NCBI GenBank assembly: GCA_028291845.1
Contig: JAQGNM010000130.1
Coordinates: forward strand, 1 to 9,750
DNA: 9,750 nt
Reading direction: 5' to 3'
From: Massilia sp.
GTDB taxonomy: Bacteria; Pseudomonadota; Gammaproteobacteria; Burkholderiales; Burkholderiaceae_D
Numbering within the stretch: the first letter of the stretch is position 1; every line of letters begins with the position of its first letter. Of the stretch, positions 1 through 7,077 are shown piece by piece. Below the pieces are notes generated by a model. That model had not been told where the DNA came from, made no database searches, and saw only the letters and a list, made by a program, of their open reading frames with translations. The position numbers and the translations under genes are program-made.

Positions 1-1432
1 CGACGCGTTCGAGTTGCACCCTGGCCTCGTGAAGGAGCTTGTTCTCCTCATTCCGGTTCAGCCGCAGCATGCTTGGGACGAAGCCGCCCTGCTTGCTGAA
101 ATCGCCGCGCAGATGGGCACCGAGGGCGACGTTTTCCAGTACGCTCATGCCGGGCAACAGTTGGACGTGCTGAAAGCTGCGCGCAATGCCGGCGGCGGCG
201 ATGGCGCGCGAGGAGGCGCCGGCGATCGGCTTGCCCAGGTAGCGTACCGTCCCCGCGCTCAAGCCGATCTCGCCCGTGATCAGATTGAAGGTGGTCGACT
301 TGCCGGCGCCATTCGGCCCGATCAGGCCGACGATGTCGCCGGCATGGAGCGTGAAGCTGACGTCGTTCACCGCCACCAGTCCACCGAACTGCTTGCGCGC
401 GCAATCGACTTCAAGTATCAGTTCGCCCTTGCCCGGCTTGCCGCGCTGTGGCAGCGGCATTGCGTGCGGCAGGGCACGCGCCGATCGTGACGGTCCGATA
501 CGGCGCGCCAGCAAGGGCCACAGGCCTTCGCGGGCGTAGTGCAGCAACAGAATCATCAGGACACCGAAGACGATGATATCGACGCTGGCGGATGTGCCGA
601 ACAGCCTGGGCAAGCCGTCTTGCAGGAATTCCTTCAGCAGGGTGTAGAAGCCGGCGCCGATCACGGCGCCCCACCAATTGCCGACGCCGCCGATGACGGC
701 CATGAACAGGTATTCGATACCGTTGCCGACGCTGAACGGCGTCGGATTCACGGCGCGCTGGAGGTGTGCGTACAGCCAGCCCGAGAGGCTGGCCAGCAAG
801 GCGGCGTAGACGAACATCACGACTTTCATGCGGTGCGTATCGACGCCCATGGCCTCGGCCATGCTCGCCCCGCCCTTGACCGCACGCATCGCACGTCCGG
901 GCCTGGAGTCCAGCAGGTTGCGCAAGGCCAGCATCGCCAGCAACAGCGCCGCCCAGATCAGATAGAACATCTCACCTTGCGAGTCGAGCACCACACCGGC
1001 GATGGCGATCGCTGGAATATTGTTGATGCCGTCGTATTTGCCAAGAAATTCGAAATTCCCGAACAGGTAGTACAGGGCGATGCTCCAGGCGATCGTTCCC
1101 AAGGGCAGATAGTGGCCGGACAGCCTTACCGAAATCAGGCCGATCAGGTAAGCGCTGGCGCCCGTCAGCGCCAGGCCCGCGAGCAGGCCGATCCACGGCG
1201 AGAGCGCGAACCGGGTGCACAGGTAAGCGCTGGTATAGGCACCCAGTCCGACGAACGCGGCCTGGCCGAACGAAGTCATGCCTCCCACGCCCGTCAGCAG
1301 TACCAGGCCGAGCGCCACGATGGCGGCAAGACCGATATAGTTTCCCAACGTAAGCCAGTAGGGCGGCAGCGGCGCAACCGGGACGAGTGCCAGCAGCAGC
1401 AGACCGAAGACGTACCATTTCTTTTGCAACAT
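1..1432 (-). CDS. LivM-LivG fusion: ABC importer permease plus ATPase (3' end beyond window)
   Basis: Inner-membrane permease of a branched-chain-amino-acid-type (HAAT) ABC importer fused to its cytoplasmic ATPase. The frame starts at ATG 1432 and stays open to base 1, giving 477 visible codons; the C-terminus lies outside the window. Residues 1 to about 308 are a hydrophobic LivM permease with the typical stretches GQAAFVGLGAYTSAY and GGVGNWWGAVIGAG. A polar, Arg/Pro-rich linker (about 309-336) leads without a stop into a LivG-type ATPase. Its Walker A motif GPNGAGKST is at residues 372-380 (bases 293-319), and the Q-loop glutamine is near residue 421 in SFQHVQLLPGMSV. Walker B and the ABC signature are not in view. 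An AAGGAG ribosome site lies 6 bases before the ATG, and only 9 bases separate it from the preceding livH-type stop, so the genes form one operon. A separate LivF ATPase probably follows beyond the edge. Substrate unknown; the family also carries aromatic acids, amides and urea. Confidence 0.9.
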   Translation of the reverse strand, partial: MLQKKWYVFGLLLLALVPVAPLPPYWLTLGNYIGLAAIVALGLVLLTGVGGMTSFGQAAFVGLGAYTSAYLCTRFALSPWIGLLAGLALTGASAYLIGLISVRLSGHYLPLGTIAWSIALYYLFGNFEFLGKYDGINNIPAIAIAGVVLDSQGEMFYLIWAALLLAMLALRNLLDSRPGRAMRAVKGGASMAEAMGVDTHRMKVVMFVYAALLASLSGWLYAHLQRAVNPTPFSVGNGIEYLFMAVIGGVGNWWGAVIGAGFYTLLKEFLQDGLPRLFGTSASVDIIVFGVLMILLLHYAREGLWPLLARRIGPSRSARALPHAMPLPQRGKPGKGELILEVDCARKQFGGLVAVNDVSFTLHAGDIVGLIGPNGAGKSTTFNLITGEIGLSAGTVRYLGKPIAGASSRAIAAAGIARSFQHVQLLPGMSVLENVALGAHLRGDFSKQGGFVPSMLRLNRNEENKLLHEARVQLERV

Positions 1433-1441
1433 GATCGCTCC

Positions 1442-2494
1442 TTAATGATCGCTATCGGAATGCGGACTGACGAGCGAGCGCCAGATCAGGATGGGAATGA
1501 TCAGGGTGAACACGATGACCTCCTTGAACGCACTGGCCCAGAATGAGGAGAAGCTGTCCAGGACGCCGACGGTCAATGCGCCTGCGGCCGCGATGGGATA
1601 ACTGGCAAGCCCACCGAAGATGGCGCCGACGAAGCCCTTCAGCGCAATCAGGAAACCGGTATCGTAGGAAATCGTCGTCAGCGGCCCGATAAGCACGCCG
1701 CACACGGCGCCGATGAGTGCGGCCAGCGTCAGCGCCAACTTGCCGGCCTGGATCGTACCGATGCCGACCAGTTGTGCGCCGAGGCTGTTGATCGCGGTGG
1801 CCTTGAGCGCCTTGCCCGACAAGGTGCGGCCGAAATACAGGTATAGCGCACCGATGGCGACGACGGCGGTACCGAGCACCAGCAGATTCTGTCCGGGAAT
1901 GACTTGCGTGCCGATCGCGAACTGCGCGTCGGTCAGCGGAGCACTACGATAGCCCTCGGCACCGAAAATCAGCAGGCCAAGGCCTACCAGCGCCAGATGC
2001 AGGGCCACCGACGCGATCAACAGTACCAGCACCGAGGCGCGTTCGAGCGGGAGGTAAACCAGCCGGTACAGCATCGGCCCCATCGGCACCACGATCGCCA
2101 GGGTCAACCCGACCTGGAGTGCCGGAGACAGGGTCCGCGGCGCCAGAAGCATGGTGAACCCATAGACCGCGAGCGGATACAGCAGGTATTTGCCGGCCTG
2201 GACAGGCAGATCGCGCCGCGCGCGCTGTCGCCGCACCGGATTACGCAGTACGGTCGCGGTTTCGGTCGCGAAAGTAAGCGCGCCGAGCACCAGCAGCAGC
2301 AAGGCAGTCAATGGCGCCTTGTTCATTTGCAGTGCGGCGATCGTCATCGCACCGAACGCCACGAACTCGCCTTGCGGGATAAAGATGATGCGCGTAACGG
2401 AAAATACCAGTACCAGGGCCAGTGCGATCAGCACGTAGACCGCACCCTGGGTCACCCCATCCTGCAGCAGGATGGCGGCAATTGATGAATCCAT
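1442..2494 (-). CDS. LivH-type branched-chain amino acid ABC transporter permease
   Basis: Integral inner-membrane permease of 350 residues that pairs with the LivM domain encoded just downstream to form the translocation path. The protein is hydrophobic throughout. It has LivH-family landmarks: an N-terminal QGEFVAFGAM stretch (usually HGEF in the family), GKALKATAINSLGAQLVGIGT (the cytoplasmic coupling-loop type motif) and GFVGAIFGGLASYPIAAAGALTVG near the C-terminus. It is somewhat longer than the roughly 290-310 residues usual for LivH. The extra length lies around residues 78-105, where a basic loop (RNPVRRQRARRD) interrupts the early membrane segments. Start ATG 2494 is supported by a GGAGGAAATC leader directly before it. 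Its TAA stop is 9 bases from the next start. It lies 182 bases downstream of the binding-protein gene on the same strand. Family assignment is firm; substrate is not visible from sequence. Confidence 0.92.
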   Translation of the reverse strand: MDSSIAAILLQDGVTQGAVYVLIALALVLVFSVTRIIFIPQGEFVAFGAMTIAALQMNKAPLTALLLLVLGALTFATETATVLRNPVRRQRARRDLPVQAGKYLLYPLAVYGFTMLLAPRTLSPALQVGLTLAIVVPMGPMLYRLVYLPLERASVLVLLIASVALHLALVGLGLLIFGAEGYRSAPLTDAQFAIGTQVIPGQNLLVLGTAVVAIGALYLYFGRTLSGKALKATAINSLGAQLVGIGTIQAGKLALTLAALIGAVCGVLIGPLTTISYDTGFLIALKGFVGAIFGGLASYPIAAAGALTVGVLDSFSSFWASAFKEVIVFTLIIPILIWRSLVSPHSDSDH

Positions 2495-2623
2495 GATTTC
2501 CTCCGAATGGTCAAGCTTCGCCTGCGTCGGCGATTCGCTCGCAAAATGTCATATCGAGTCGGCTTGTCGTAGCGACCGCGCGTGCTGCGCGGCGGCGAAA
2601 AACGTCGACGCTCTGGCGCCAGG

Positions 2624-2643
2624 CGGCAGCCTTGCATCTGCCG
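2624..2643 (-). other. Possible hairpin between binding-protein and permease genes
   Basis: In the 182-base gap 2495-2676 the sequence CGGCAG (2624-2629) is followed by an 8-base loop and CTGCCG (2638-2643). No T-run follows closely in the direction of transcription, so it does not look like a classical terminator. In this transporter class such hairpins can stabilise the upstream binding-protein message relative to the permease genes; that role is inference. The remainder of the gap shows no supported gene. Confidence 0.25.
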
Positions 2644-2676
2644 GCCGCCCAGCGTTTTCCGGGGTGGTTGACGCGG

Positions 2677-3816
2677 CTATTTCAAGTAGGTCCAGCGACC
2701 GTTCTTGACCTCGATCAGGACACGTGCACGCTGGTCCAGACCATTGTGGTCGGCCGGGCTCATCGTGTAGGTGCCATTGACGCCGACCACATCCTTGCTG
2801 CGCTCGAGGGCGGCGCGCAGGGCGATGCGGAATTCCTCAGTGCCGGGTTTACCGGCCTTGAGGGCTGCGGGGACAGCGTTACCCAGTAGCAGAGCGGCGT
2901 CCCAGGTATTACCGGCGAATGTCGAGCGGGAATCGGCACCATGGCGTTTTTCATAGGCGGCGTTCAGCTTGGCGCCGGCCTCCTTGCTGGCCATACTGGC
3001 CGGCAGCTGCTCCGCCACCAGCATCGGGCTGGCGGGGATCAGCGCCCCTTCCACGTGGCGTCCGCCGATGCGGAGGAAGTCCCTGGTGGTCACACCGTGG
3101 GATTGATAAATCTTGCCCTTGTAGCCGCGCTGACGCAGTTCGATTTGCGGCAGTGCGGCGGGAGCACCCGAGGCGCCGATGAAGATCACGTCCGGCCGCG
3201 CGGCGGTCACTTTGAGCACTTGCGCGGTGACGCTGGTATCCGGGCGCTTGAAGCGCTCGGCGGCAACGATCTTGATGTTGGCGGCGCCTGCGGCGCGCTG
3301 GAGTTCCGCGAACAGCAGATCGCCCCAGCTGTCGCCGAAACCGATGAAGCCGACAGTTTGCACCTTGCTGGCAACCATGTCGTCGACCAGGCGTTGCACC
3401 ATCAGGCCGGCGCTTTGCACAGGCTGGAACAGCCAGGCGCGTTTCTCCGCTTCCGCAGGAAAATAGGGCGTGGTCAGCAGCAGGGGCGTCTTGGCGTCGG
3501 CGACCACCTGCGCCATCGCGGCCGCGTTCGGATTGATGTTGGGGCCGATGATGACGTCGACCTTGTTTTCCGTGATCAGCTTGCGGGTGACCTTGACCGC
3601 GGTACTGGGGTCGGTGGCGTCGTCGAGCAGGATATAGTTGACCTTTTCGTTGCCCATGGTCGCAGGCAGCAGCGGCAGCACGCGGTTGAGATCGGATCCC
3701 AGCGCCGCGGCAGCGCCCGTCAGGGAGGCGACGACGCCGACATTGATGTCTGCCGAGGCCGTGTGGCTCAGCATGAGGATGGCAATGGCGAGGACTGTTT
3801 TCTTTCGTAATTTCAT
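2677..3816 (-). CDS. Periplasmic substrate-binding protein of HAAT ABC transporter (Peripla_BP_6 type)
   Basis: A secreted ligand-binding protein of 379 residues that delivers substrate to the LivH/LivM permease encoded downstream. Residues 1-22 form a typical Sec signal peptide: basic KLRKK, then a hydrophobic core, then SHTASA with likely cleavage after Ala22. The mature protein begins DINVGVVASLTGAAAALG, the classic opening of Leu/Ile/Val-type binding proteins. Further family features are KVTRKLITENKVDVIIGP, the TPYF and AWLFQPVQSAG stretch, VGFIGFGDSWG and a type-I periplasmic fold with alternating strand/helix pattern to the end. Start ATG 3816 has GGAG nine bases upstream (GGAGACAAGTC). 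As first gene of the operon it carries the promoter region 3817-4013. The ligand could be an amino acid or an aromatic acid. The neighbouring phenol hydroxylase gene makes an aromatic ligand attractive, but the sequence does not prove it. Confidence 0.93.
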   Translation of the reverse strand: MKLRKKTVLAIAILMLSHTASADINVGVVASLTGAAAALGSDLNRVLPLLPATMGNEKVNYILLDDATDPSTAVKVTRKLITENKVDVIIGPNINPNAAAMAQVVADAKTPLLLTTPYFPAEAEKRAWLFQPVQSAGLMVQRLVDDMVASKVQTVGFIGFGDSWGDLLFAELQRAAGAANIKIVAAERFKRPDTSVTAQVLKVTAARPDVIFIGASGAPAALPQIELRQRGYKGKIYQSHGVTTRDFLRIGGRHVEGALIPASPMLVAEQLPASMASKEAGAKLNAAYEKRHGADSRSTFAGNTWDAALLLGNAVPAALKAGKPGTEEFRIALRAALERSKDVVGVNGTYTMSPADHNGLDQRARVLIEVKNGRWTYLK

Positions 3817-3951
3817 GACTTGTCTCCAGAGTTATCGTTGTTTTACTGAATCTCGTGCTTCACTTCTCTGCCCGTTCCCGGGGCGGCGCGGGCCGGGACG
3901 AACGGTTCAGTTCGCAATAGCCGGATGCGGACGCCTTGTTTCGGCGGCGGT

Positions 3952-3957
3952 ATCATA
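3952..3957 (-). promoter_or_regulatory. Candidate -10 box for the transporter operon
   Basis: On the minus strand TATGAT matches the sigma-70 -10 consensus at five of six positions. It lies inside the perfect palindrome ATCATATGAT (3952-3961), about 135 bases before the binding-protein start. No good -35 hexamer is found 16-18 bases upstream, which would fit an activator-dependent promoter. Prediction from pattern only. Confidence 0.3.
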
Positions 3958-3983
3958 TGATTTGCCGCGCTGAAATAATTAGT

Positions 3984-3999
3984 CCGAGATTAAGATCGG
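3984..3999. promoter_or_regulatory. Candidate operator upstream of the transporter operon
   Basis: CCGAGATTAAGATCGG is an interrupted inverted repeat (CCGA at the left, TTAA in the centre, TCGG at the right; 12 of 16 positions symmetric). It sits roughly 30-45 bases upstream of the candidate -10 box, where a LysR-type activator could act. It differs from the TTATCC-type palindromes near the regulator gene, so the same regulator may not bind both. Pattern-based inference. Confidence 0.25.
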
Positions 4000-4013
4000 A
4001 GACCGGCGAAGAC

Positions 4014-4053
4014 AAAAAAAAGTACGTTATGTGCACCCTGTGCACAGTACGTA
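4014..4053 (-). terminator. Rho-independent terminator after the lysR-type gene
   Basis: Arms TACGTTATGTGCAC (4023-4036) and GTGCACAGTACGTA (4040-4053) pair at 12 of 14 positions, with a 2x2 internal mismatch and a 3-base loop. Read on the minus strand, the stem is followed by one C and then eight T residues (4014-4021). It lies 68 bases past the regulator's stop and about 200 bases before the transporter operon start. It should therefore end the regulator transcript and separate it from the co-directional transporter operon. Confidence 0.8.
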
Positions 4054-4103
4054 TTTCAAGCTGCGGCCGGTTCTGCGTCGGCTAACCGTGGTGCGGCCAC
4101 CTT

Positions 4104-4121
4104 GCCGGCGGTCCCGCCGGC
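4104..4121 (-). other. GC-rich hairpin at the regulator stop codon
   Basis: GCCGGCGG (4104-4111) and CCGCCGGC (4114-4121) form a perfect 8-base inverted repeat with a 2-base centre (realistically a 7-base stem with a 4-base loop). It touches the TAG stop of the lysR-type gene. No T-run follows on the minus strand, so it is not a stand-alone intrinsic terminator. It may protect the 3' end of the message or assist the terminator at 4014-4053. Confidence 0.4.
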
Positions 4122-5059
4122 TATGCAGATGGGGCTTCCCGGCCGATCGCCTCCGCTCCAAGCCATCTGCCGCTTGCCACGATACTGTCCACCAGTCGGA
4201 ACACCTGGTTCACGCCTTCGCGCACTGCCGGGGAATACGAGCGCGCAGTGTTTTCGCACAAGGCCCAGGTGAACGAAGTATCGCGAATCGGACTCCATGA
4301 AATCTGGTCCCTCCAGCGCCTGCTTGCGCTGACAGCACAGCACGGCGTCACCGTATGCACCCTGCCCTCGCGCGCCAGTTCCATCGAGAGGTCCATGGCG
4401 TCGATTTCGAGGGCGAGGCTGAAGACGAAGTTTTCGCGCATCAAGGCATCCTCGATATACGCACGGATTGCGTTGTGCCTGCCGGGTAAGGCCAGGCCGA
4501 GCTTGTCCAGCCGCGCCAGGGGAACCGGCGCCGTCGGCTCGAGCCCGCTCGTTTTGGACGACACCAGAACCAGCGGTTCACGGACCAGCCTGATGTACCG
4601 GTAATCGGCAGGTGGAGCGCGATCATGGGGAACGATCGCCAGGTCCAGCAGACCGGCCTGCATCAACTCGCGCAATTCATGGCTGACGCCCTCATGGACG
4701 CGCAACGAAATGCCGGGATATTGCTCGATCAGCCGGGAAACGTACCGTGTGGTGAACAGGTGCTGCCAGGACGGCGGGACACCGATCGACAACTGTCCGG
4801 CCGCCCGCTCTCCCACTTGCTCGACCAGCATGGCCAGTTGCCGCAGTACCGGCCGGGCGCGGCTCTGCAAGAGCCATCCCGCCTCGGTGGGCACCACGCC
4901 CCCCTGGGTACGCGTAAACAGCTTGGCGCCGATCTGGTGCTCCAGCGACGCGATGTGCCGCGACAACGCGGGCTGCGAGAGATGCAGGTCAGCCGCCGCA
5001 CGGTTGATGCTTTTCAGTTCGACGACGCGCAAGAAGTACTCGATGAGCTTGGATTCCAT
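4121..5059 (-). CDS. LysR-type transcriptional regulator
   Basis: DNA-binding, effector-responsive regulator of 312 residues, the usual LysR length. The N-terminal winged helix-turn-helix is textbook: residues 1-60 include SINRAAADLHLSQPALSRHIASLE, followed by LFTRTQGGVVPTEAG. A helical linker (about 65-90) leads into the periplasmic-binding-protein-like effector domain, beginning GQLSIGVPPSW near residue 88. The C-terminal pattern (VTPCCAVSA, SWSPI, FTWALCENTARSYSPAVR) resembles the Nac-like LysR branch; that finer placement is tentative. Start ATG 5059 lacks a strong ribosome site but is the only start consistent with the conserved N-terminus. It is divergent from the phenol-hydroxylase gene across a 178-base gap with two palindromes. 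The transporter operon lies downstream on the same strand behind a terminator. The usual logic for such pairs is autorepression plus effector-dependent activation of the divergent gene (inference). Confidence 0.95.
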   Translation of the reverse strand: MESKLIEYFLRVVELKSINRAAADLHLSQPALSRHIASLEHQIGAKLFTRTQGGVVPTEAGWLLQSRARPVLRQLAMLVEQVGERAAGQLSIGVPPSWQHLFTTRYVSRLIEQYPGISLRVHEGVSHELRELMQAGLLDLAIVPHDRAPPADYRYIRLVREPLVLVSSKTSGLEPTAPVPLARLDKLGLALPGRHNAIRAYIEDALMRENFVFSLALEIDAMDLSMELAREGRVHTVTPCCAVSASRRWRDQISWSPIRDTSFTWALCENTARSYSPAVREGVNQVFRLVDSIVASGRWLGAEAIGREAPSA

Positions 5060-5070
5060 GAGGTTCGATG

Positions 5071-5081
5071 TTATCCGATAA
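5071..5081. promoter_or_regulatory. Candidate LysR operator half, proximal palindrome
   Basis: TTATCCGATAA is an inverted repeat (TTATC / GATAA around one base), 12 bases upstream of the lysR-type start codon. It matches the perfect palindrome at 5109-5120 except for one missing G. Its position in the regulator's leader suits autoregulation. Inferred from symmetry, duplication and location. Confidence 0.5.
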
Positions 5082-5108
5082 ATGAATCAACAGAATAAGA
5101 AATTAGCA

Positions 5109-5120
5109 TTATCCGGATAA
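5109..5120. promoter_or_regulatory. Candidate LysR operator, distal perfect palindrome
   Basis: TTATCCGGATAA is a perfect 12-base palindrome in the divergent promoter region, centred about 38 bases from its near copy at 5071-5081. On the minus strand it includes GATAAT, a possible -10-like element. It lies 118 bases before the hydroxylase start codon. Paired sites with this spacing fit tetramer binding by LysR-type regulators (family knowledge); binding by this regulator is inference. Confidence 0.5.
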
Positions 5121-5237
5121 CCCGGGCACGGCTACCATATTTCTCATGCCTTTGTTTCAACCGGCATCCTTACAGCGCAACAACGCCGCCGGTCAGATCT
5201 GCACTGATCGCTTGCATTACAACCGGAGAAATTATTC

Positions 5238-7016
5238 ATGCCATTTGTTGATTCCCATCCGCAATCCAGCGTCCCGGACTTCGATACCGATGTGCTCATT
5301 GTCGGCTCCGGACCGACAGGAGGTACCGCTGCTCTGGCCTTGGCTACCTATGGCGTCAGGGTACACATCGTGTCACGATGGAACTGGCTGGCAAACACGC
5401 CGCGCGCGCATATCACCAACCAGCGCACGGTGGAAGTGTTCCGGGATCTGGGCATCGAAGAAGAGGCGCATCGCCATGCGACGCCGTGGGAATCGATGGG
5501 AGAAAATCCGATCGTCACCAGTCTTGCCGGCGAAGAGCTGCTGCGCTTGCCTGCATGGGGCACCGGCGAGGAGCGCCACAGCGATTACCTGCGCGGCAGT
5601 CCATGTCCGCTGATGGACCTGCCGCAAACGCTGGTCGAGCCGATCCTGTTCAAAAACGCCGCGGAGCGCGGAGCGACGTCGTCGATGAACACTGAATACC
5701 TCTCGCATGCCGAAGACACGCAAGGCGTCACCGTGCACCTGCAAGATCGGCTGTCGGGCCGGCGCTACACGGCGCGCGCGAAGTACCTGATCGGCGCCGA
5801 CGGCGCAAATTCTCAAATCGCCCAGGACATCGGTCTGCCGATCGCCGGCGAAATGGGCCGCGCCGGTACGCTCTACACCCTGTTCAACGCCGACTTGTCG
5901 GCTTACGTGCAACACCGGCCCAGCATCATGAACTGGATCGTCAGTCCGCAAGCCAGCTACGGTGAACTCGGCGTCGGCATGATGCGGGCGATCAAACCAT
6001 GGACACAGTGGATCGTCGGCTGGGGTTTCGACATGACGAAGGGCGATCCCGACCAGAGCGACGACGCCGTCCTGCCGCGGATTCGCGCGCTGATCGGCAT
6101 CCCCGATATCGATATCGACATCGTTCACAAGTCGATCTGGTACGTGAACGAAGCGTATGCCACCGAGTACGCGAAAGGCCGGGTGTTCTGCGCAGGCGAT
6201 GCCGTACACCGCCATCCGCCGTCGAGCGGCCTCGGTCTGAACACCTGTGTACAAGATGCACACAATCTTGCATGGAAGCTGGCGTTCGTGCTCAAGGGCC
6301 ACGCCGATCCATCGCTGCTGGGGTCGTACTCGCCGGAACGGGCACCGGTGGGCAAGCAGATCGTGCAGCGCGCCAACCAATCGCGCCGCGATTATGCCGC
6401 ACTCAAAAAAGTTTTTCATGTCGAAGGCGCTGACAATCCGGTGGCGGCGGGCATCGCGCGTTTCAGGGAAGCCAGCGCCGAAGGCGCACAAGCCCGTCTG
6501 GATGCACTGGCAGCGCTCGACCTCAAGAATCACGAGTTCAACGCGCAGGGCGTGGAAATGAACCAGCGCTACACCTCATCGGCAGTGCTGCATGACCCCG
6601 CCGCCCCTGAAGAGGTATGGAAGCGCGATCCCGAACTGTACCTGCAGCCGACGACGCGACCGGGCGCGAAGATGCCGCATGCATGGCTGATCAACGCGCA
6701 AGGCAAGCGCATCTCCACGCTCGATATTGTCGGCAGGGGAAAATACTCTCTGGTGACGGGCCTGTCGGGACATGCGTGGGCCGGCGCTGCAGACCAGCTC
6801 AAGCTCCCCTTTTTGCGCGTCGCCGTCATTGGGCAGCCGGCAAGGCAGGATGTGTACTGCACCTGGGCGCGCTTGCGTGAAATCGACGAGGCTGGCGTCC
6901 TCCTGGTTCGCCCCGACGGCTTCATCGCATGGCGGCATCACAATGCTGTCGACAGCCCGGACGCCGCACTGCGTCTGCTGGCAGGCGCGTTGGCCGGCTT
7001 GCAGCTACACGCCTGA
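5238..7016 (+). CDS. FAD-dependent aromatic (phenol) hydroxylase, TfdB-like
   Basis: Single-component flavoprotein monooxygenase of 592 residues, close to the length of 2,4-dichlorophenol 6-monooxygenase (TfdB, about 598). The family uses NAD(P)H and O2 to add an ortho hydroxyl to phenols, giving catechols in the cytoplasm. Visible motifs, in order: dinucleotide-binding DVLIVGSGPTGG (GSGPTG at 23-28); PRAHITNQRT at 55-64; the DG motif GADGANS at 186-192; and the FAD ribityl-binding GRVFCAGDAVHRHPP at 314-328, followed by GLGLNTCVQDAHNLAWKLA. The C-terminal part, from roughly residue 465, resembles the thioredoxin-like domain of this family, with LLVRPDGFIAWR near the end. The resemblance to TfdB runs the whole length (from memory, not from a search). 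Start ATG 5238 has GGAG ten bases upstream. It is monocistronic here, divergent from the regulator and convergent with a dehydrogenase remnant. The substrate may be an unchlorinated phenol; no other chloroaromatic genes are in view. Confidence 0.93.
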   Translation: MPFVDSHPQSSVPDFDTDVLIVGSGPTGGTAALALATYGVRVHIVSRWNWLANTPRAHITNQRTVEVFRDLGIEEEAHRHATPWESMGENPIVTSLAGEELLRLPAWGTGEERHSDYLRGSPCPLMDLPQTLVEPILFKNAAERGATSSMNTEYLSHAEDTQGVTVHLQDRLSGRRYTARAKYLIGADGANSQIAQDIGLPIAGEMGRAGTLYTLFNADLSAYVQHRPSIMNWIVSPQASYGELGVGMMRAIKPWTQWIVGWGFDMTKGDPDQSDDAVLPRIRALIGIPDIDIDIVHKSIWYVNEAYATEYAKGRVFCAGDAVHRHPPSSGLGLNTCVQDAHNLAWKLAFVLKGHADPSLLGSYSPERAPVGKQIVQRANQSRRDYAALKKVFHVEGADNPVAAGIARFREASAEGAQARLDALAALDLKNHEFNAQGVEMNQRYTSSAVLHDPAAPEEVWKRDPELYLQPTTRPGAKMPHAWLINAQGKRISTLDIVGRGKYSLVTGLSGHAWAGAADQLKLPFLRVAVIGQPARQDVYCTWARLREIDEAGVLLVRPDGFIAWRHHNAVDSPDAALRLLAGALAGLQLHA

Positions 7017-7032
7017 GTTCGGCAGCGGTCGG

Positions 7033-7054
7033 TGCATTCATGGCATGAATTGCA
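7033..7054. other. Hairpin in the convergent gap, possible weak terminator
   Basis: TGCATTCAT (7033-7041), loop GGC, then ATGAATTGCA (7045-7054) form a 9-pair stem with a single bulged T. It sits in the middle of the 61-base gap between the convergent hydroxylase and dehydrogenase frames. Neither side has a T-run, so any terminator role is speculative. Confidence 0.3.
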
Positions 7055-7077
7055 ATATCGCGGTCGCGCCCGGCGCC

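Noticed and set aside
411..460. ATG at 460 as a separate LivG start
   Set aside because: No ribosome binding sequence precedes it and the frame is continuous with LivM, so a fusion is the simpler reading.
539..1546. Long plus-strand open frame (335 codons)
   Set aside because: It is antisense to the LivM domain and rich in His, Gln, Arg and Asp, typical of the mirror frame of a GC-rich membrane protein. It has no ribosome site or family resemblance.
2452..2637. Minus-strand 61-codon frame in the gap between binding-protein and permease genes
   Set aside because: Arg-rich, no ribosome site, overlaps the LivH start and lacks any recognisable feature.
2941..3810. Plus-strand open frame (289 codons)
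   Set aside because: Antisense to the well-supported binding-protein gene and of mirror-frame composition.
5373..6533. Minus-strand open frame (386 codons)
   Set aside because: Antisense to the hydroxylase gene, whose motifs and start are clear; a product of high GC content.
7033..7054. Convergent-gap hairpin as a firm bidirectional terminator
   Set aside because: No T-run on either strand, so it is kept only as a weak candidate.
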